A DNA stretch of 23,917 nt from JBBRCE01 sp038205115 (GTDB lineage Bacteria; Planctomycetota; Planctomycetia; Pirellulales; JBBRCE01): the NCBI GenBank assembly GCA_038205115.1, contig JBBRCE010000068.1, forward strand, positions 1-23,917, given 5' to 3'. Under the pieces are notes generated by a model that was not told where the DNA came from, searched no databases, and saw nothing but the letters and a program-made list of their open reading frames with translations. Position 1 is the stretch's first letter. Every line of letters starts with the position of its first letter. The translations under genes and the position numbers were made by a program. Below are positions 16,398 to 23,800 of the stretch, piece after piece.

Positions 16398-16781
16398 ATG
16401 CCGCGTTTGCTGGGTGTTGACATTCCGAGTGACCGTCCGACGGTTATTTCGTTGACGTATCTATACGGCGTTGGTCCGAAAGTAGCGCGCGAGTTGTGCC
16501 ATAAGGCTGGTATCAATCCGCAAGCCCGCGCCCGCGACCTGCATGAAGACGAGGTCGCTCGTCTGGCCGCTTTGCTGGACAAAGACTACACGGTCGAAGG
16601 TCAGTTGCGTCGCCAAGTGCAGCAGAATATCTCGCGGCTACGCGATATCAACTGTTACCGCGGCATTCGCCATCGACGTGGCCTGCCGACTCGTGGGCAA
16701 CGCACGCGCACCAACGCTCGTACACGCAAAGGCCCCAAGAAGACGGTTGCCGGCAAGAAGGGCGTTAAGGATCTCAAGTAG
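16398..16781 (+). CDS. rpsM: 30S ribosomal protein uS13
   Basis: 127 aa, standard length. uS13 sits in the head of the small subunit and contacts the large subunit and P-site tRNA. Family features are MPRLLGVDIPSDRP at the N-terminus, the helix-two-turn-helix segment LYGVGPKVARELC, and the highly basic C-terminal RHRRGLPTRGQRTRTNARTRKGP. The ATG at 16398 has GGAG (16385-16388) 9 nt upstream. The gene ends with TAG immediately followed by TGA. It is separated from rpsK by 136 nt, longer than usual in this operon, with a weak hairpin in the gap. Confidence 0.98.
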   Translation: MPRLLGVDIPSDRPTVISLTYLYGVGPKVARELCHKAGINPQARARDLHEDEVARLAALLDKDYTVEGQLRRQVQQNISRLRDINCYRGIRHRRGLPTRGQRTRTNARTRKGPKKTVAGKKGVKDLK

Positions 16782-16805
16782 TGATCTGCGTATGAGATCG
16801 CAAGC

Positions 16806-16835
16806 ATCGCGGCCGGGAACTGCCGGTGCGATTTT
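16806..16835 (+). terminator. Weak hairpin between rpsM and rpsK
   Basis: ATCGC (16806-16810) pairs with GCGAT (16828-16832), and CCGG (16813-16816) pairs with CCGG (16823-16826) inside it, followed by only four T. At most an attenuator or processing site, because the operon continues. Confidence 0.3.
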
Positions 16836-16917
16836 CGTTACACATTAACTGTTCATTTCGCGTTCGCCGTTAATTGCGATCGCTCGAAGTTTTCGAATTT
16901 TTCAGGAGTGTTCCGCG

Positions 16918-17301
16918 GTGGCCACAGCGAGCAAGCGACGCAAGACTCGGCGTAACGTGACGGTGGGAATTGCCCACATCAAAGCCACGTTCAATAATAC
17001 GACCGTTTCCATTACCGATACCAAGGGCGACGTGCTCTGTTGGTCCAGCGGCGGCACCTGTGGCTTCAAGGGAAGCCGCAAGAGCACGCCGTTTGCCGGC
17101 CAGTGCGCGGCCCAGCAGTGTGCCGAAAAGGCGTCGAAGTTTGGCGTCAAAGAATTAGAAGTTCGCGTGAAGGGTCCGGGCAGCGGTCGCGAAAGCGCCA
17201 TCACCGCGCTGCAGGCCGCAGGCATGACCGTGAAGAGCATTGAAGATGTGACTCCGCTGCCGCACAACGGCTGCCGCCCGCCGAAAAAGCGTCGCGTTTA
17301 G
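16918..17301 (+). CDS. rpsK: 30S ribosomal protein uS11
   Basis: 127 aa. uS11 forms part of the platform of the small subunit and contacts the Shine-Dalgarno helix region. It starts at GTG 16918, with AGGAG (16904-16908) 9 nt upstream, and reads M-ATASKRRKTRRNVTVGIAHI. Conserved landmarks are ATFNNTTVSITD, SSGGTCGFKGSRKSTPFA, VRVKGPGSGRESAI and the C-terminal TPLPHNGCRPPKKRRV. Nothing unusual in the protein. The following spacer to rpsD is 158 nt and carries a tandem repeat. Confidence 0.98.
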   Translation: MATASKRRKTRRNVTVGIAHIKATFNNTTVSITDTKGDVLCWSSGGTCGFKGSRKSTPFAGQCAAQQCAEKASKFGVKELEVRVKGPGSGRESAITALQAAGMTVKSIEDVTPLPHNGCRPPKKRRV

Positions 17302-17310
17302 CGGCGTTGC

Positions 17311-17385
17311 CGGTAGGTCAGACTCACCGGAGTACCAGTAGGGTAGACTTACCGGAGTACCGGTAGGGTAGACTTGCCGGAGTAC
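17311..17385 (+). repeat. 25-bp tandem repeat forming hairpins, rpsK-rpsD spacer
   Basis: Three 25-bp units (17311-17335, 17336-17360, 17361-17385), then a partial fourth. The general form is CGGTAGGGTAGACTTACCGG plus AGTAC. Across each unit boundary the RNA can fold as CUUACCGG-AGUA-CCGGUAGG. The second junction (17348-17367) has an 8-bp stem, the third (17373-17392) keeps the stem with G-U pairs, and the first is weakened by two mismatches. The array ends about 60 nt before the rpsD ribosome site. Confidence 0.88.
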
Positions 17386-17459
17386 CGGTGGGTGGGTAGC
17401 GATGATTGATTGTTGAATTCAAACGTAAAGATTTCGTCAGACCAGGAAGTGAATAGGTT

Positions 17460-18089
17460 ATGGCTCGATACACGGGACCGGTTTGCCGGCTCTGCCGTCG
17501 CGACGGCCTGAAGTTGTTTCTCAAAGGCACGCGTTGCGATACGCCCAAGTGCGCGATCGAACGTCGCGACATGCCGCCCGGCATGCATCAAACGCGTAAG
17601 GGCAAGCTGACCGATTACGGCGTTCACTTGCGTGAAAAGCAAAAAGTGAAGCACTATTACGGCGTGCTTGAGCGGCAGTTCATGGGTTATTACACCCGTG
17701 CCTCGCGCGGCAAAGGCAACACCGGCGAAGCGTTGATGTCGCTTTTGGAGCGTCGTTTGGACAACGTGGTGCATCGGCTCGGTTTTGGCTTGAGCCGTTC
17801 GCAAGCCCGCCAATTGGTCTGCCACGGTCACATCACCGTCAATGGCCATCGCGTCGATATCCCCAGTTATTCGGTAAAGGCCGGCGATGTGATTCGCGTG
17901 AAGAATCGCGCCAAGAGCCTGCAGGCCGTAACGGCGAATCTTTCGGAACATCGTCACGATGTGCCGGACTTTTTATCGCGATTGGAAGGTGCCATTCCCG
18001 AAGGTCGGGTATCGCGTTTGCCGGCCTCCGAGGATTTTTCGCTCAAGGGAATTCAAGCCAACTTGATCGTCGAGTTGTGCTCGAAGTAA
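17460..18089 (+). CDS. rpsD: 30S ribosomal protein uS4
   Basis: 209 aa. A primary 16S rRNA-binding protein that starts assembly of the small-subunit body. This is the zinc-binding form: C9 and C12 (CRLC) with C26 and C31. The S4 RNA-binding domain is at about 95-155 (RLDNVVHRLGFGLSRSQARQLVCHGHITVNG). The C-terminal PEGRVSRLPASEDF is as expected. The ATG at 17460 has AGGAAG (17444-17449) 10 nt upstream. In many bacteria uS4 represses its own operon by binding a structured leader. Here structured RNA is present directly upstream as the 25-bp repeat hairpins, though a link is only a hypothesis. Confidence 0.98.
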   Translation: MARYTGPVCRLCRRDGLKLFLKGTRCDTPKCAIERRDMPPGMHQTRKGKLTDYGVHLREKQKVKHYYGVLERQFMGYYTRASRGKGNTGEALMSLLERRLDNVVHRLGFGLSRSQARQLVCHGHITVNGHRVDIPSYSVKAGDVIRVKNRAKSLQAVTANLSEHRHDVPDFLSRLEGAIPEGRVSRLPASEDFSLKGIQANLIVELCSK

Positions 18090-18314
18090 GGCAAGTTGCA
18101 ACCGGTTTGCCGACTTTCGGTCGCTGCTGTTGTTGTTGAAAGAACGTAAAACAAAAAACCAGCGGTACTGCCAGGCCGCACACGAGCCGGCAGATGCCGT
18201 CAGGGCCGGTTATTTTCGAGCGCCCGGCACGGGTGGATTGGGCCTGTGCTACCGAAATGCTCGCCGATTTTTTTCGCGTCAGATTTGACCGCGTTTGTCT
18301 AGGGAGGCCTGTAT
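18090..18314. other. rpsD-rpoA spacer
   Basis: A 225-nt gap, long for this operon, ending in a good ribosome site for rpoA. Several short GC-rich inverted repeats occur but none is followed by a T-run. I see no gene and no clear promoter. Confidence 0.4.
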
Positions 18315-19301
18315 ATGCATATTCGTTGGCGTGGGCTGGAACTGCCCAGCATGATCTCCTGTGATTATAAGACCCTGAGTTCGACGTACGGCAAATTCGT
18401 GGCCGAGCCGTTCGAACGCGGTTTTGGCGTGACCATTGGCAACGGATTGCGGCGAATTTTGCTTTCCAGCTTGGAAGGCAGCGCGGTTACGCAGATCAAA
18501 ATTCAAGGCGCTCAGCACGAATTCACCACGCTGCCTGGCGTGGTCGAAGACATGACCGACTTGGTGCTGAACATCAAGTCGCTGGTCATCAAGAACTACA
18601 GCGAGTCGACCAAAGTCGTCCGCATCGAAAAGAACAAGCGCGGTTTAGTAACCGGCGCCGACATCATTACCGATGAATCGGTGGAAGTCATCAACAAGGA
18701 TCATATCATTGCCACGATGACGGACGATGTGCCGTTTATGGTGGAAATGGTGATCGAAAACGGACGCGGTTATGTGCCGTCGACCGAGCACAGTCCGCAA
18801 GTGCAAGAGATTGGCATCATCCCGGTCGATGCGGTTTACAGCCCCGTGGTTCGCGTGCGTTACGAAATCGAAGAGACGCGCGTCGGTCAAAAGACCAACT
18901 ACGACAAGCTGACGCTGGAGATTTGGACCAACGGTTCGATCGCTCCGGAAATGGCGTTGGTCGAATCGGCCAAGGTGCTGCGTAAGCACTTGAATCCGTT
19001 TGTGCAATTCACCGAACTGGGCACGCGCGTTAATTCGCCGGGCCGTGGCGGCGCGGGCAGCGACTCAGCCCTGGAAGCCAAGCTCAACATGCCGCTGGCT
19101 GACCTCAAGTTATCCGTACGGGCCAGCAACTGCCTGGAGTCGGAAAATATCCGCACCGTGCGCGACTTGGTCACGCGAAATGAAGACCAATTGATGGAGG
19201 TCCGTAACTTTGGCGAAACCACCTTGCGTGAAGTGCGCGAAAAGCTGACGGATCTCGGCCTGCGATTGGGCATGCGAGTGCCTGCCGCAGCCGCAACCTA
19301 A
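18315..19301 (+). CDS. rpoA: RNA polymerase subunit alpha
   Basis: 328 aa, normal length. The N-terminal domain (about 1-235) dimerises and carries beta and beta-prime; FERGFGVTIGNGLRRILLSSLEG is its signature. The C-terminal domain (about 255-320) binds UP-element DNA and activators through RASNCLESENIRTVRDLV and the helix-hairpin-helix segment EVRNFGETTLREVREKL. Both are intact. The ATG at 18315 has GGAGG (18303-18307) 7 nt upstream. It lies between rpsD and rplQ, as in most bacteria. Confidence 0.98.
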   Translation: MHIRWRGLELPSMISCDYKTLSSTYGKFVAEPFERGFGVTIGNGLRRILLSSLEGSAVTQIKIQGAQHEFTTLPGVVEDMTDLVLNIKSLVIKNYSESTKVVRIEKNKRGLVTGADIITDESVEVINKDHIIATMTDDVPFMVEMVIENGRGYVPSTEHSPQVQEIGIIPVDAVYSPVVRVRYEIEETRVGQKTNYDKLTLEIWTNGSIAPEMALVESAKVLRKHLNPFVQFTELGTRVNSPGRGGAGSDSALEAKLNMPLADLKLSVRASNCLESENIRTVRDLVTRNEDQLMEVRNFGETTLREVREKLTDLGLRLGMRVPAAAAT

Positions 19302-19306
19302 TTATT

Positions 19307-19336
19307 TCAGGGTGTCTTTCCCTGACGCCATTTTTT
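19307..19336 (+). terminator. Possible partial terminator between rpoA and rplQ
   Basis: TCAGGG (19307-19312) and CCCTGA (19320-19325) pair around a 7-nt loop, and six T follow at 19331-19336 after a 5-nt gap. The stem is short. A second, GC-rich hairpin at 19341-19366 (GCGGCC/GGCCGC core) follows at once. Together they may reduce readthrough into rplQ. Confidence 0.35.
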
Positions 19337-19403
19337 CAACAGCGGGCGGCCAATTGGGCCGCTGCTCAACGTCTTTGTCCTTTTAACACGGTTGGTTTGG
19401 ATC

Positions 19404-19982
19404 ATGCGACATCGTCGAAAAGGCCGCGTCCTTGGCCGTTCACCCAGTCATCAACGCGCACTGTTGCGTAATTTGGCCAGCGCTTTGTTTCTGACCGAGC
19501 GCGATGCCGAGTTGGACGATAACCAACCCAAGGTCAAAGGTCGGATCGTGACCACGATCTCCAAGGCCAAGGAAGTTCGTCCGGTGGTCGAAAAATGCAT
19601 CACGATTGCCCGACGGGCAATTGTCGACGCCGAGCCGGCGCTCAAATTCGCCACCACCGCCGAGCGTAACACCGAAGCCTGGAAGACCTGGCGCAAAAGC
19701 CCGCAGTGGAATCAGTGGAGCCAGGCGATTTCGCCCATGGTCACTGCTCGTCGCCGCGTGCTGGTGATGTTGGGCGATAAAGAAGCTGTGAAGATTTGCT
19801 TTAACGAGGTTGCTCCCCGTTTTGCTGATCGTCAAGGCGGATACACCCGGATCATGCGTCTGGCCAAGCCTCGTTTGGGCGATGCCGGCATCCGCGCCAT
19901 TTTGGAGTTCGTTGGCATTCGCGATAAAGTCACGCAGCGTTCGCAGGCGCCCAAGATCGAAGACCAGCCAGCGGCGACCTAG
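19404..19982 (+). CDS. rplQ: 50S ribosomal protein bL17 (enlarged)
   Basis: bL17 lies near the peptide exit tunnel of the large subunit. The start at ATG 19404 gives the canonical MRHRRKGRVLGRSPSHQRALLRN-type N-terminus; the in-frame TTG 12 nt upstream is not needed. The product is 192 aa against about 120-130 in most bacteria. The extra length comes from an insertion of about 40-50 residues in the middle, including the tryptophan-rich KTWRKSPQWNQWSQ, and a C-terminal tail of about 20. The conserved C-terminal core FNEVAPRFADRQGGYTRIMRL is intact. It is the last gene of the operon. The ribosome site is poor, which fits translation coupled to upstream genes. Confidence 0.96.
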   Translation: MRHRRKGRVLGRSPSHQRALLRNLASALFLTERDAELDDNQPKVKGRIVTTISKAKEVRPVVEKCITIARRAIVDAEPALKFATTAERNTEAWKTWRKSPQWNQWSQAISPMVTARRRVLVMLGDKEAVKICFNEVAPRFADRQGGYTRIMRLAKPRLGDAGIRAILEFVGIRDKVTQRSQAPKIEDQPAAT

Positions 19983-20023
19983 CTCGCGTCTCGACGATCG
20001 AAACGATAAAACTATGAATCTCG

Positions 20024-20063
20024 CCTGCCGTCGCTGTTGCGATTGCCGGCGGGATTTTTTTTT
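20024..20063 (+). terminator. Rho-independent terminator of the alpha operon
   Basis: CCTGCCG (20024-20030) pairs with CGGCGGG (20047-20053, one G-U). Inside it TCGC (20031-20034) pairs with GCGA (20039-20042) around a TGTT loop, with a 4-nt bulge. Nine T follow at 20055-20063. It lies 41 nt after the rplQ stop. Confidence 0.78.
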
Positions 20064-20260
20064 CGACGGGGGTGGCGGAGCCCGCATCTACCGCGCGATT
20101 GTTCAATCCAAGCCGCGGCTGTTTTACGTTGAAGTCCGCGAAGACCGACTGAAAGTTTTGGAATCAGCTCCCTCGCGGACACCAACCAGTTAGTTTTGTG
20201 TCTCACTGCCGCGCTCCGCGATGGCGGCGCGTTACTCTGCTGTCTTCGAGAATCCAACGC

Positions 20261-20875
20261 GTGGAACCTACCGAAGAACAACTGGCCGATCAAGTCCGCG
20301 CGGGCGATACGACCGCGCTTGGCGAGTTCATTTCGCTCCGGCGGCTGCCACTATTGGCCTACATCGAGCGGCGGCTGGGAACGGCCCTGCGTCGCAAACT
20401 TGAGCCGGAAGATTTACTGCAGGAAGTCAGTGCCGAGGCCTTGCGTGCCCTGCCCACCGCTGTGCTGGGCGACCGCGACCCGTTTGGCTGGCTCTGCCAA
20501 TTGGCCGAGTTTCGGATCATCGATGCGCATCGCCGCTACTTCGGCAGCCAGAAGCGCGCGGCCGGACGCGAGATTTCGCTCGATGCGCCAGGCAACAATT
20601 CTAGCGGCGGCGGTCTGATTCATTTGCTGGCGGCCAGCATGACGTCGGCCAGTCAGGCGTTCTCGCGCGATCAAAAGCAACTGCGGATGTTTGCCGCGCT
20701 CGACCAGTTGCCGCAGGATCATCGCGAGGCGCTGCGACTGCGATATTTGGAAGGCTTGCCGTCCAAGGAGATTGCCCAGCGATTAAAGAAATCCGACGGC
20801 GCCATCCGCGTGATGCTCACGCGCTCGCTGGCCAAGCTGCAGTCGCTGCTGGGCGAAGATGGCACGGGCCAGTAA
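20261..20875 (+). CDS. RNA polymerase sigma factor, ECF type
   Basis: About 204 aa from GTG 20261; the frame is open back to a GTG at 20198 (225 aa). I prefer the later start because MEPTEEQLADQVRAGDTTAL is how these factors normally begin, though neither start has a strong ribosome site. The sigma-2 region includes LEPEDLLQEVSAEALRALP and FGWLCQLAEFRIIDAHRRYF. A Ser/Gly-rich linker (SSGGGL) follows. The sigma-4 region has the helix-turn-helix LDQLPQDHREALRLRYLEGLPSKEIAQRLKKSDGAIRVMLTRSL. No anti-sigma gene is adjacent, so its control is not visible. Factors of this compact type are abundant in planctomycetes. Confidence 0.9.
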   Translation: MEPTEEQLADQVRAGDTTALGEFISLRRLPLLAYIERRLGTALRRKLEPEDLLQEVSAEALRALPTAVLGDRDPFGWLCQLAEFRIIDAHRRYFGSQKRAAGREISLDAPGNNSSGGGLIHLLAASMTSASQAFSRDQKQLRMFAALDQLPQDHREALRLRYLEGLPSKEIAQRLKKSDGAIRVMLTRSLAKLQSLLGEDGTGQ

Positions 20876-20913
20876 CGCCGCGGCGCGACGGTCTGTTTCC
20901 GCTCTGTTCGATC

Positions 20914-21676
20914 TCAAACCAGAGTATCTTCGTTTTTTGCAGGCCGCGGATCGATTTACAGTAAACGTGCTGCTTAAAGTCGACCATTTTGGCCGCAATT
21001 TTTTTTCGCGTTTCACGCCGACAAACTCACTGGCCGGATGCGCCGATTCGGTCCAGTGCAGCACTCTTCGGGTGTCTGTGGAGTCAACTTGGCAATAAAG
21101 CTTGTGGTCGAAGTCAGCGTTATCGTGTACCTGGCCGTCATGCACATGAACTGTCGGAAAGAACAACTTCGACGCATCGGCCAACGGAAACTCGAAGGCC
21201 ATCGGATGGAATTGCTTCTTGCCTGCTTTGAACTTGAAGACGGCAAAGGCAAAGTTCCTGTACCGCGGCAGCGCTTCCCGAGTTGCGTCGGGCAAGCGGA
21301 AGCGTGCATCAAGCCGCTAGAAATCTGCGATCGTCGGCACAAACGAGGCTTCGAAGCTGCCAACGTCTTTCACCGCAAGTGGTGCTGTTTCCACATTCTC
21401 GTTCATTGCTCCACCCATGCCGTAAACAGCGCGACCCTTCGGAACGGGGAATCGATTTTGCAATTCGCGGAAAAATTCGGGCTACTTTTCAAGATCGATA
21501 AACGCCACCGCGTCCTCACGCGATTTGGGCGGCACGGGCAGCGGTAAGATCATCGCGACGTCCTGTTTCGCTTCCAGTTCCATCGAATAGACAATCACCT
21601 ACCGCGATTTGCTGGTTGCCCTGGCGAAAATTTGCGTATGACCGACATGCGACACTGCCTCGGAGAACATCCACAT
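20914..21676 (-). pseudogene. Decayed uncharacterised gene (three amber codons, two frameshifts)
   Basis: On the minus strand one frame reads as protein from ATG 21676 (MWMFSEAVSHVGHTQIFAR), with GAGG 8 nt upstream, through some 220 codons. It is broken by three in-frame TAG codons at 21601-21599, 21484-21482 and 21319-21317. The segments between them are coherent: VIVYSMELEAKQDVAMILPL, PEFFRELQNRFPVPKG, HPMAFEFPLADASKLFFPT and VHVHDGQVHDNADFDH. Towards the end the protein-like sequence changes frame at an A8 tract (21006-20999) into KMVDFKQHVYCKSIRG, and again at an A6 tract (20938-20933) into NEDTLV and a TGA at 20916-20914. Each change is explained by losing one A. The intact protein would be about 254 aa. 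It looks like an uncharacterised soluble family; I assign no function. Confidence 0.75.
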
Positions 21677-21838
21677 CGTTTGTTCCTCAACGATTGGAAT
21701 TTCGGTTCGCGGGGCGATATAACATTGACTGTAACACGGCCGAGCAAGTCGAGCCCAAAAACTCGTCAAAGTTGGGAACCAGATTTGCTCGCCAATTCGG
21801 CGGACGATGTTTTCACTTCCCCACAAGAGAGCAACACC

Positions 21839-22276
21839 ATGGCAAAAAAAGCAAAGCCCAGCGCCGATCTTCCCACAGTCTCCAAGCAAACAGCCGGCGG
21901 CATCGGCGGGGCAATGGTCGGTGGATTGGTTGGCGGTCCGATTGGCGCCATCATCGGCGGTTTGGCGGGCGCAATGGTCGGACAGTCGTCGGCCGACGGT
22001 GAAGAGCCGGTCAAGAAAACCGTCGAGGCGGTGCGCGACAATTTGCCGGCCGTCAAGAAAAAGGCAGTCGAAGTCAAGAACAGCCTGATGTCGACTTCCA
22101 AAAAGTCCAAGCCGGCGCCCAGTTCGAAAAAGCCGGTGAAGAAAAAAGCGGCGCCTGTCGCAGCCAAGCCCGCGTCGAAGCCTGCGCCCAAAAAGGCTAC
22201 CAAGAAGGTGGCCAAAATGCCCGCAGTGAAAGCCGCCAAGAAAGGCGTGAAAAAGTCGGCCAAGAAAAAATCCTGA
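21839..22276 (+). CDS. Glycine-zipper protein with histone-H1-like tail
   Basis: 145 aa from ATG 21839, after a purine-rich ACAAGAGAG (21822-21830). Residues about 19-48 form a glycine zipper, with GGIGGAMVGGLVGGPIGAII and more GxxxG steps, typical of helices that pack in or across membranes. Residues about 55-85 (VKKTVEAVRDNLPAVKKKAV) are amphipathic. From about 85 to the end the protein is almost entirely Lys, Ala, Pro, Ser and Val in AKPASKPAPKKATKKVAK-like repeats, the composition of the histone-H1 C-terminal domain and of bacterial H1-like nucleoid proteins. No cleavable signal peptide is seen. A role linking membrane and nucleic acid is a guess. Upstream in-frame codons back to 21632 overlap the decayed gene and are not native. 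Confidence 0.78.
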   Translation: MAKKAKPSADLPTVSKQTAGGIGGAMVGGLVGGPIGAIIGGLAGAMVGQSSADGEEPVKKTVEAVRDNLPAVKKKAVEVKNSLMSTSKKSKPAPSSKKPVKKKAAPVAAKPASKPAPKKATKKVAKMPAVKAAKKGVKKSAKKKS

Positions 22277-22377
22277 CGCCGCCCTACGCGCAGGCGTGTC
22301 GCCCAGACGGTTAATTGCAATGCCACAGTGCGGTCAGCAGTGTGCTGTTCGTCGTTAACCGTTCATGCGGATGTGCC

Positions 22378-23343
22378 ATGCCTGACGTAAATTTAACCGG
22401 TCCGATCGTGATTGCTGGCGGCAGCGGATTTTTAGGCGTTTCGCTGGCGTTTCATTTGGCCAAGGCTGGCCGCTCGATCGTGATCCTCTCGCGAAATCCG
22501 CCCAAACTCCGCGGGCCGTGGCAACACGTCGGCTGGGATGCGCGCACGCTGGGCGAGTGGAAGCAATCGCTCGATGGTGCGGCGGGGCTGGTCAATTTGG
22601 TTGGTCGAACGGTCGACTGTATAAAAACGCCCGATCATCAAGACGAAATCTTGAGGTCGCGGGTCGAAGCCACCCGCGTGTTAGGGCAGGCCGTTCGCGC
22701 CATCGATCGACCGCCGCCTGTTTGGGCGCAGATGAGCACCGCGCACATTTACGGCGATCCGCCGCAGGTGACTTGCACGGAAGATTCGGCTTTTGGCTAC
22801 GGCCTGGCACCGTTTGTCGCCAAGGCCTGGAAAACGGAGTTTCAGCACAGCATATTGCCGAACCAACGCGCGGTGATCTTGCGGACGAGTTTTGTCGTGG
22901 GCCGTGACCGAGGTGCGGGCGGCGGTGCTCTGGCGCGTTTAAAAACGCTGACACGGATTTGGCTGGGCGGAACCGTCGGCACTGGCACGCAAGGCATGAG
23001 TTGGATTCACGAGCTCGATATGAACCGTCTATTCGAGCGCGCGCTGAATGATTCCGGCATGCAAGGCGCGTACATTGCCTCCTCGCCGCAGCCCGTATCG
23101 CAACAAGAATTCATGCGGCAACTGCGCGCGACGATGGGCGTGAAAGTCGGTCTGCCGGCCCTAGCCTGGATGGCACGAATCGGCGCGCCGCTGCTGATGA
23201 ATACTGATCCCGAACTGGCACTGTACGGCCGGTATGTGATATCGCAGCGTCTGGCGGACGAGAAATTCGAATTTCGCTTTTCAAGCCTGGCCGATGCCCT
23301 CCGCGATCTGCTGGCGGAACCCCCGCAGCGGCAAACGGTCTAA
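22378..23343 (+). CDS. NAD-dependent epimerase, TIGR01777-type SDR
   Basis: 321 aa, an extended short-chain dehydrogenase of the YfcH/SulA-like TIGR01777 group. The cofactor motif GGSGFLG is at 14-20 and VILSRNPPKL follows beta-2. The typical VNLVGRTVD (family VNLAGExI), STAHIYGD (family SASAVGYYG), VILRTSFVVGRDRGAGGGAL and MSWIHELD are in order. The C-terminal SQRLADEKFEFRFSSLADAL corresponds to the DUF1731 end of the family (SQRVxPxxLxxxGFxFxxPxLxxAL). The usual YxxxK pair is not obvious, as in other members. The substrate is unknown. The start at ATG 22378 directly precedes the Rossmann strand. Confidence 0.9.
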   Translation: MPDVNLTGPIVIAGGSGFLGVSLAFHLAKAGRSIVILSRNPPKLRGPWQHVGWDARTLGEWKQSLDGAAGLVNLVGRTVDCIKTPDHQDEILRSRVEATRVLGQAVRAIDRPPPVWAQMSTAHIYGDPPQVTCTEDSAFGYGLAPFVAKAWKTEFQHSILPNQRAVILRTSFVVGRDRGAGGGALARLKTLTRIWLGGTVGTGTQGMSWIHELDMNRLFERALNDSGMQGAYIASSPQPVSQQEFMRQLRATMGVKVGLPALAWMARIGAPLLMNTDPELALYGRYVISQRLADEKFEFRFSSLADALRDLLAEPPQRQTV

Positions 23344-23438
23344 CGACGGCTTACCGATTGGCGCTATGCCCTGCCGCGGCGTTTGGCTATAAAGAGTGCT
23401 GGTCACTGGCCTTGAACCGCAGCGAATCGAGAAACACG

Positions 23439-23783
23439 ATGGGCATCATGTCGCGTAAGCAAGGCTCGCAGTACGTCATCAGTTCCGATCGCACTTCCGG
23501 CGACGCGCCGAGCAACCGTGCCCCAAAGGGTCGCCCTGCGGAAAACTACGAAGTTTGGACTGGCGATCAGTGGTCGGCCGAAATGAACAACGCCAAAATG
23601 TTTCCCACGCAGGATGACGCGGACGATTATGTCCGCGCCAATTTCGCCAAGGTGACCGGCCTGCTCTCTCCAGCGGCCAAGCCCAGCGTACGCCGTCCCA
23701 AGCCGGCGGCGGCACCCCGGCCAGACGATCAGTCCGCAAACGTGAGCTCGACCGATCACGGCGACGCCACGCCGCCCGGCTAA
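23439..23783 (+). CDS. Small hypothetical protein
   Basis: 114 aa from ATG 23439, or 111 from ATG 23448 (MSRKQGSQYV). A weak GAGAA precedes the first by 6-7 nt. The central part, with AENYEVWTGDQWSAEMNNA and TQDDADDYVRANF, looks like a small folded domain with conserved aromatic and acidic residues. The last 35 residues are Pro/Ala/Ser-rich and probably disordered. No signal peptide or membrane segment. I do not recognise the family. It follows the epimerase by 95 nt and may have its own promoter. Confidence 0.6.
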   Translation: MGIMSRKQGSQYVISSDRTSGDAPSNRAPKGRPAENYEVWTGDQWSAEMNNAKMFPTQDDADDYVRANFAKVTGLLSPAAKPSVRRPKPAAAPRPDDQSANVSSTDHGDATPPG

Positions 23784-23800
23784 TTGTCGCGGTCCGCTCG

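Noticed and set aside
20014..20193. Plus-strand 59-codon frame with four cysteines after rplQ
   Set aside because: Its start lies inside the alpha-operon terminator, its Phe run is the terminator T-tract, and it has no ribosome site.
21766..22326. Minus-strand hydrophobic open frame of 186 codons
   Set aside because: Antisense of the Lys/Ala-rich gene; AAG and AAA codons read backwards give Phe and Leu, so the apparent membrane protein is an artefact.
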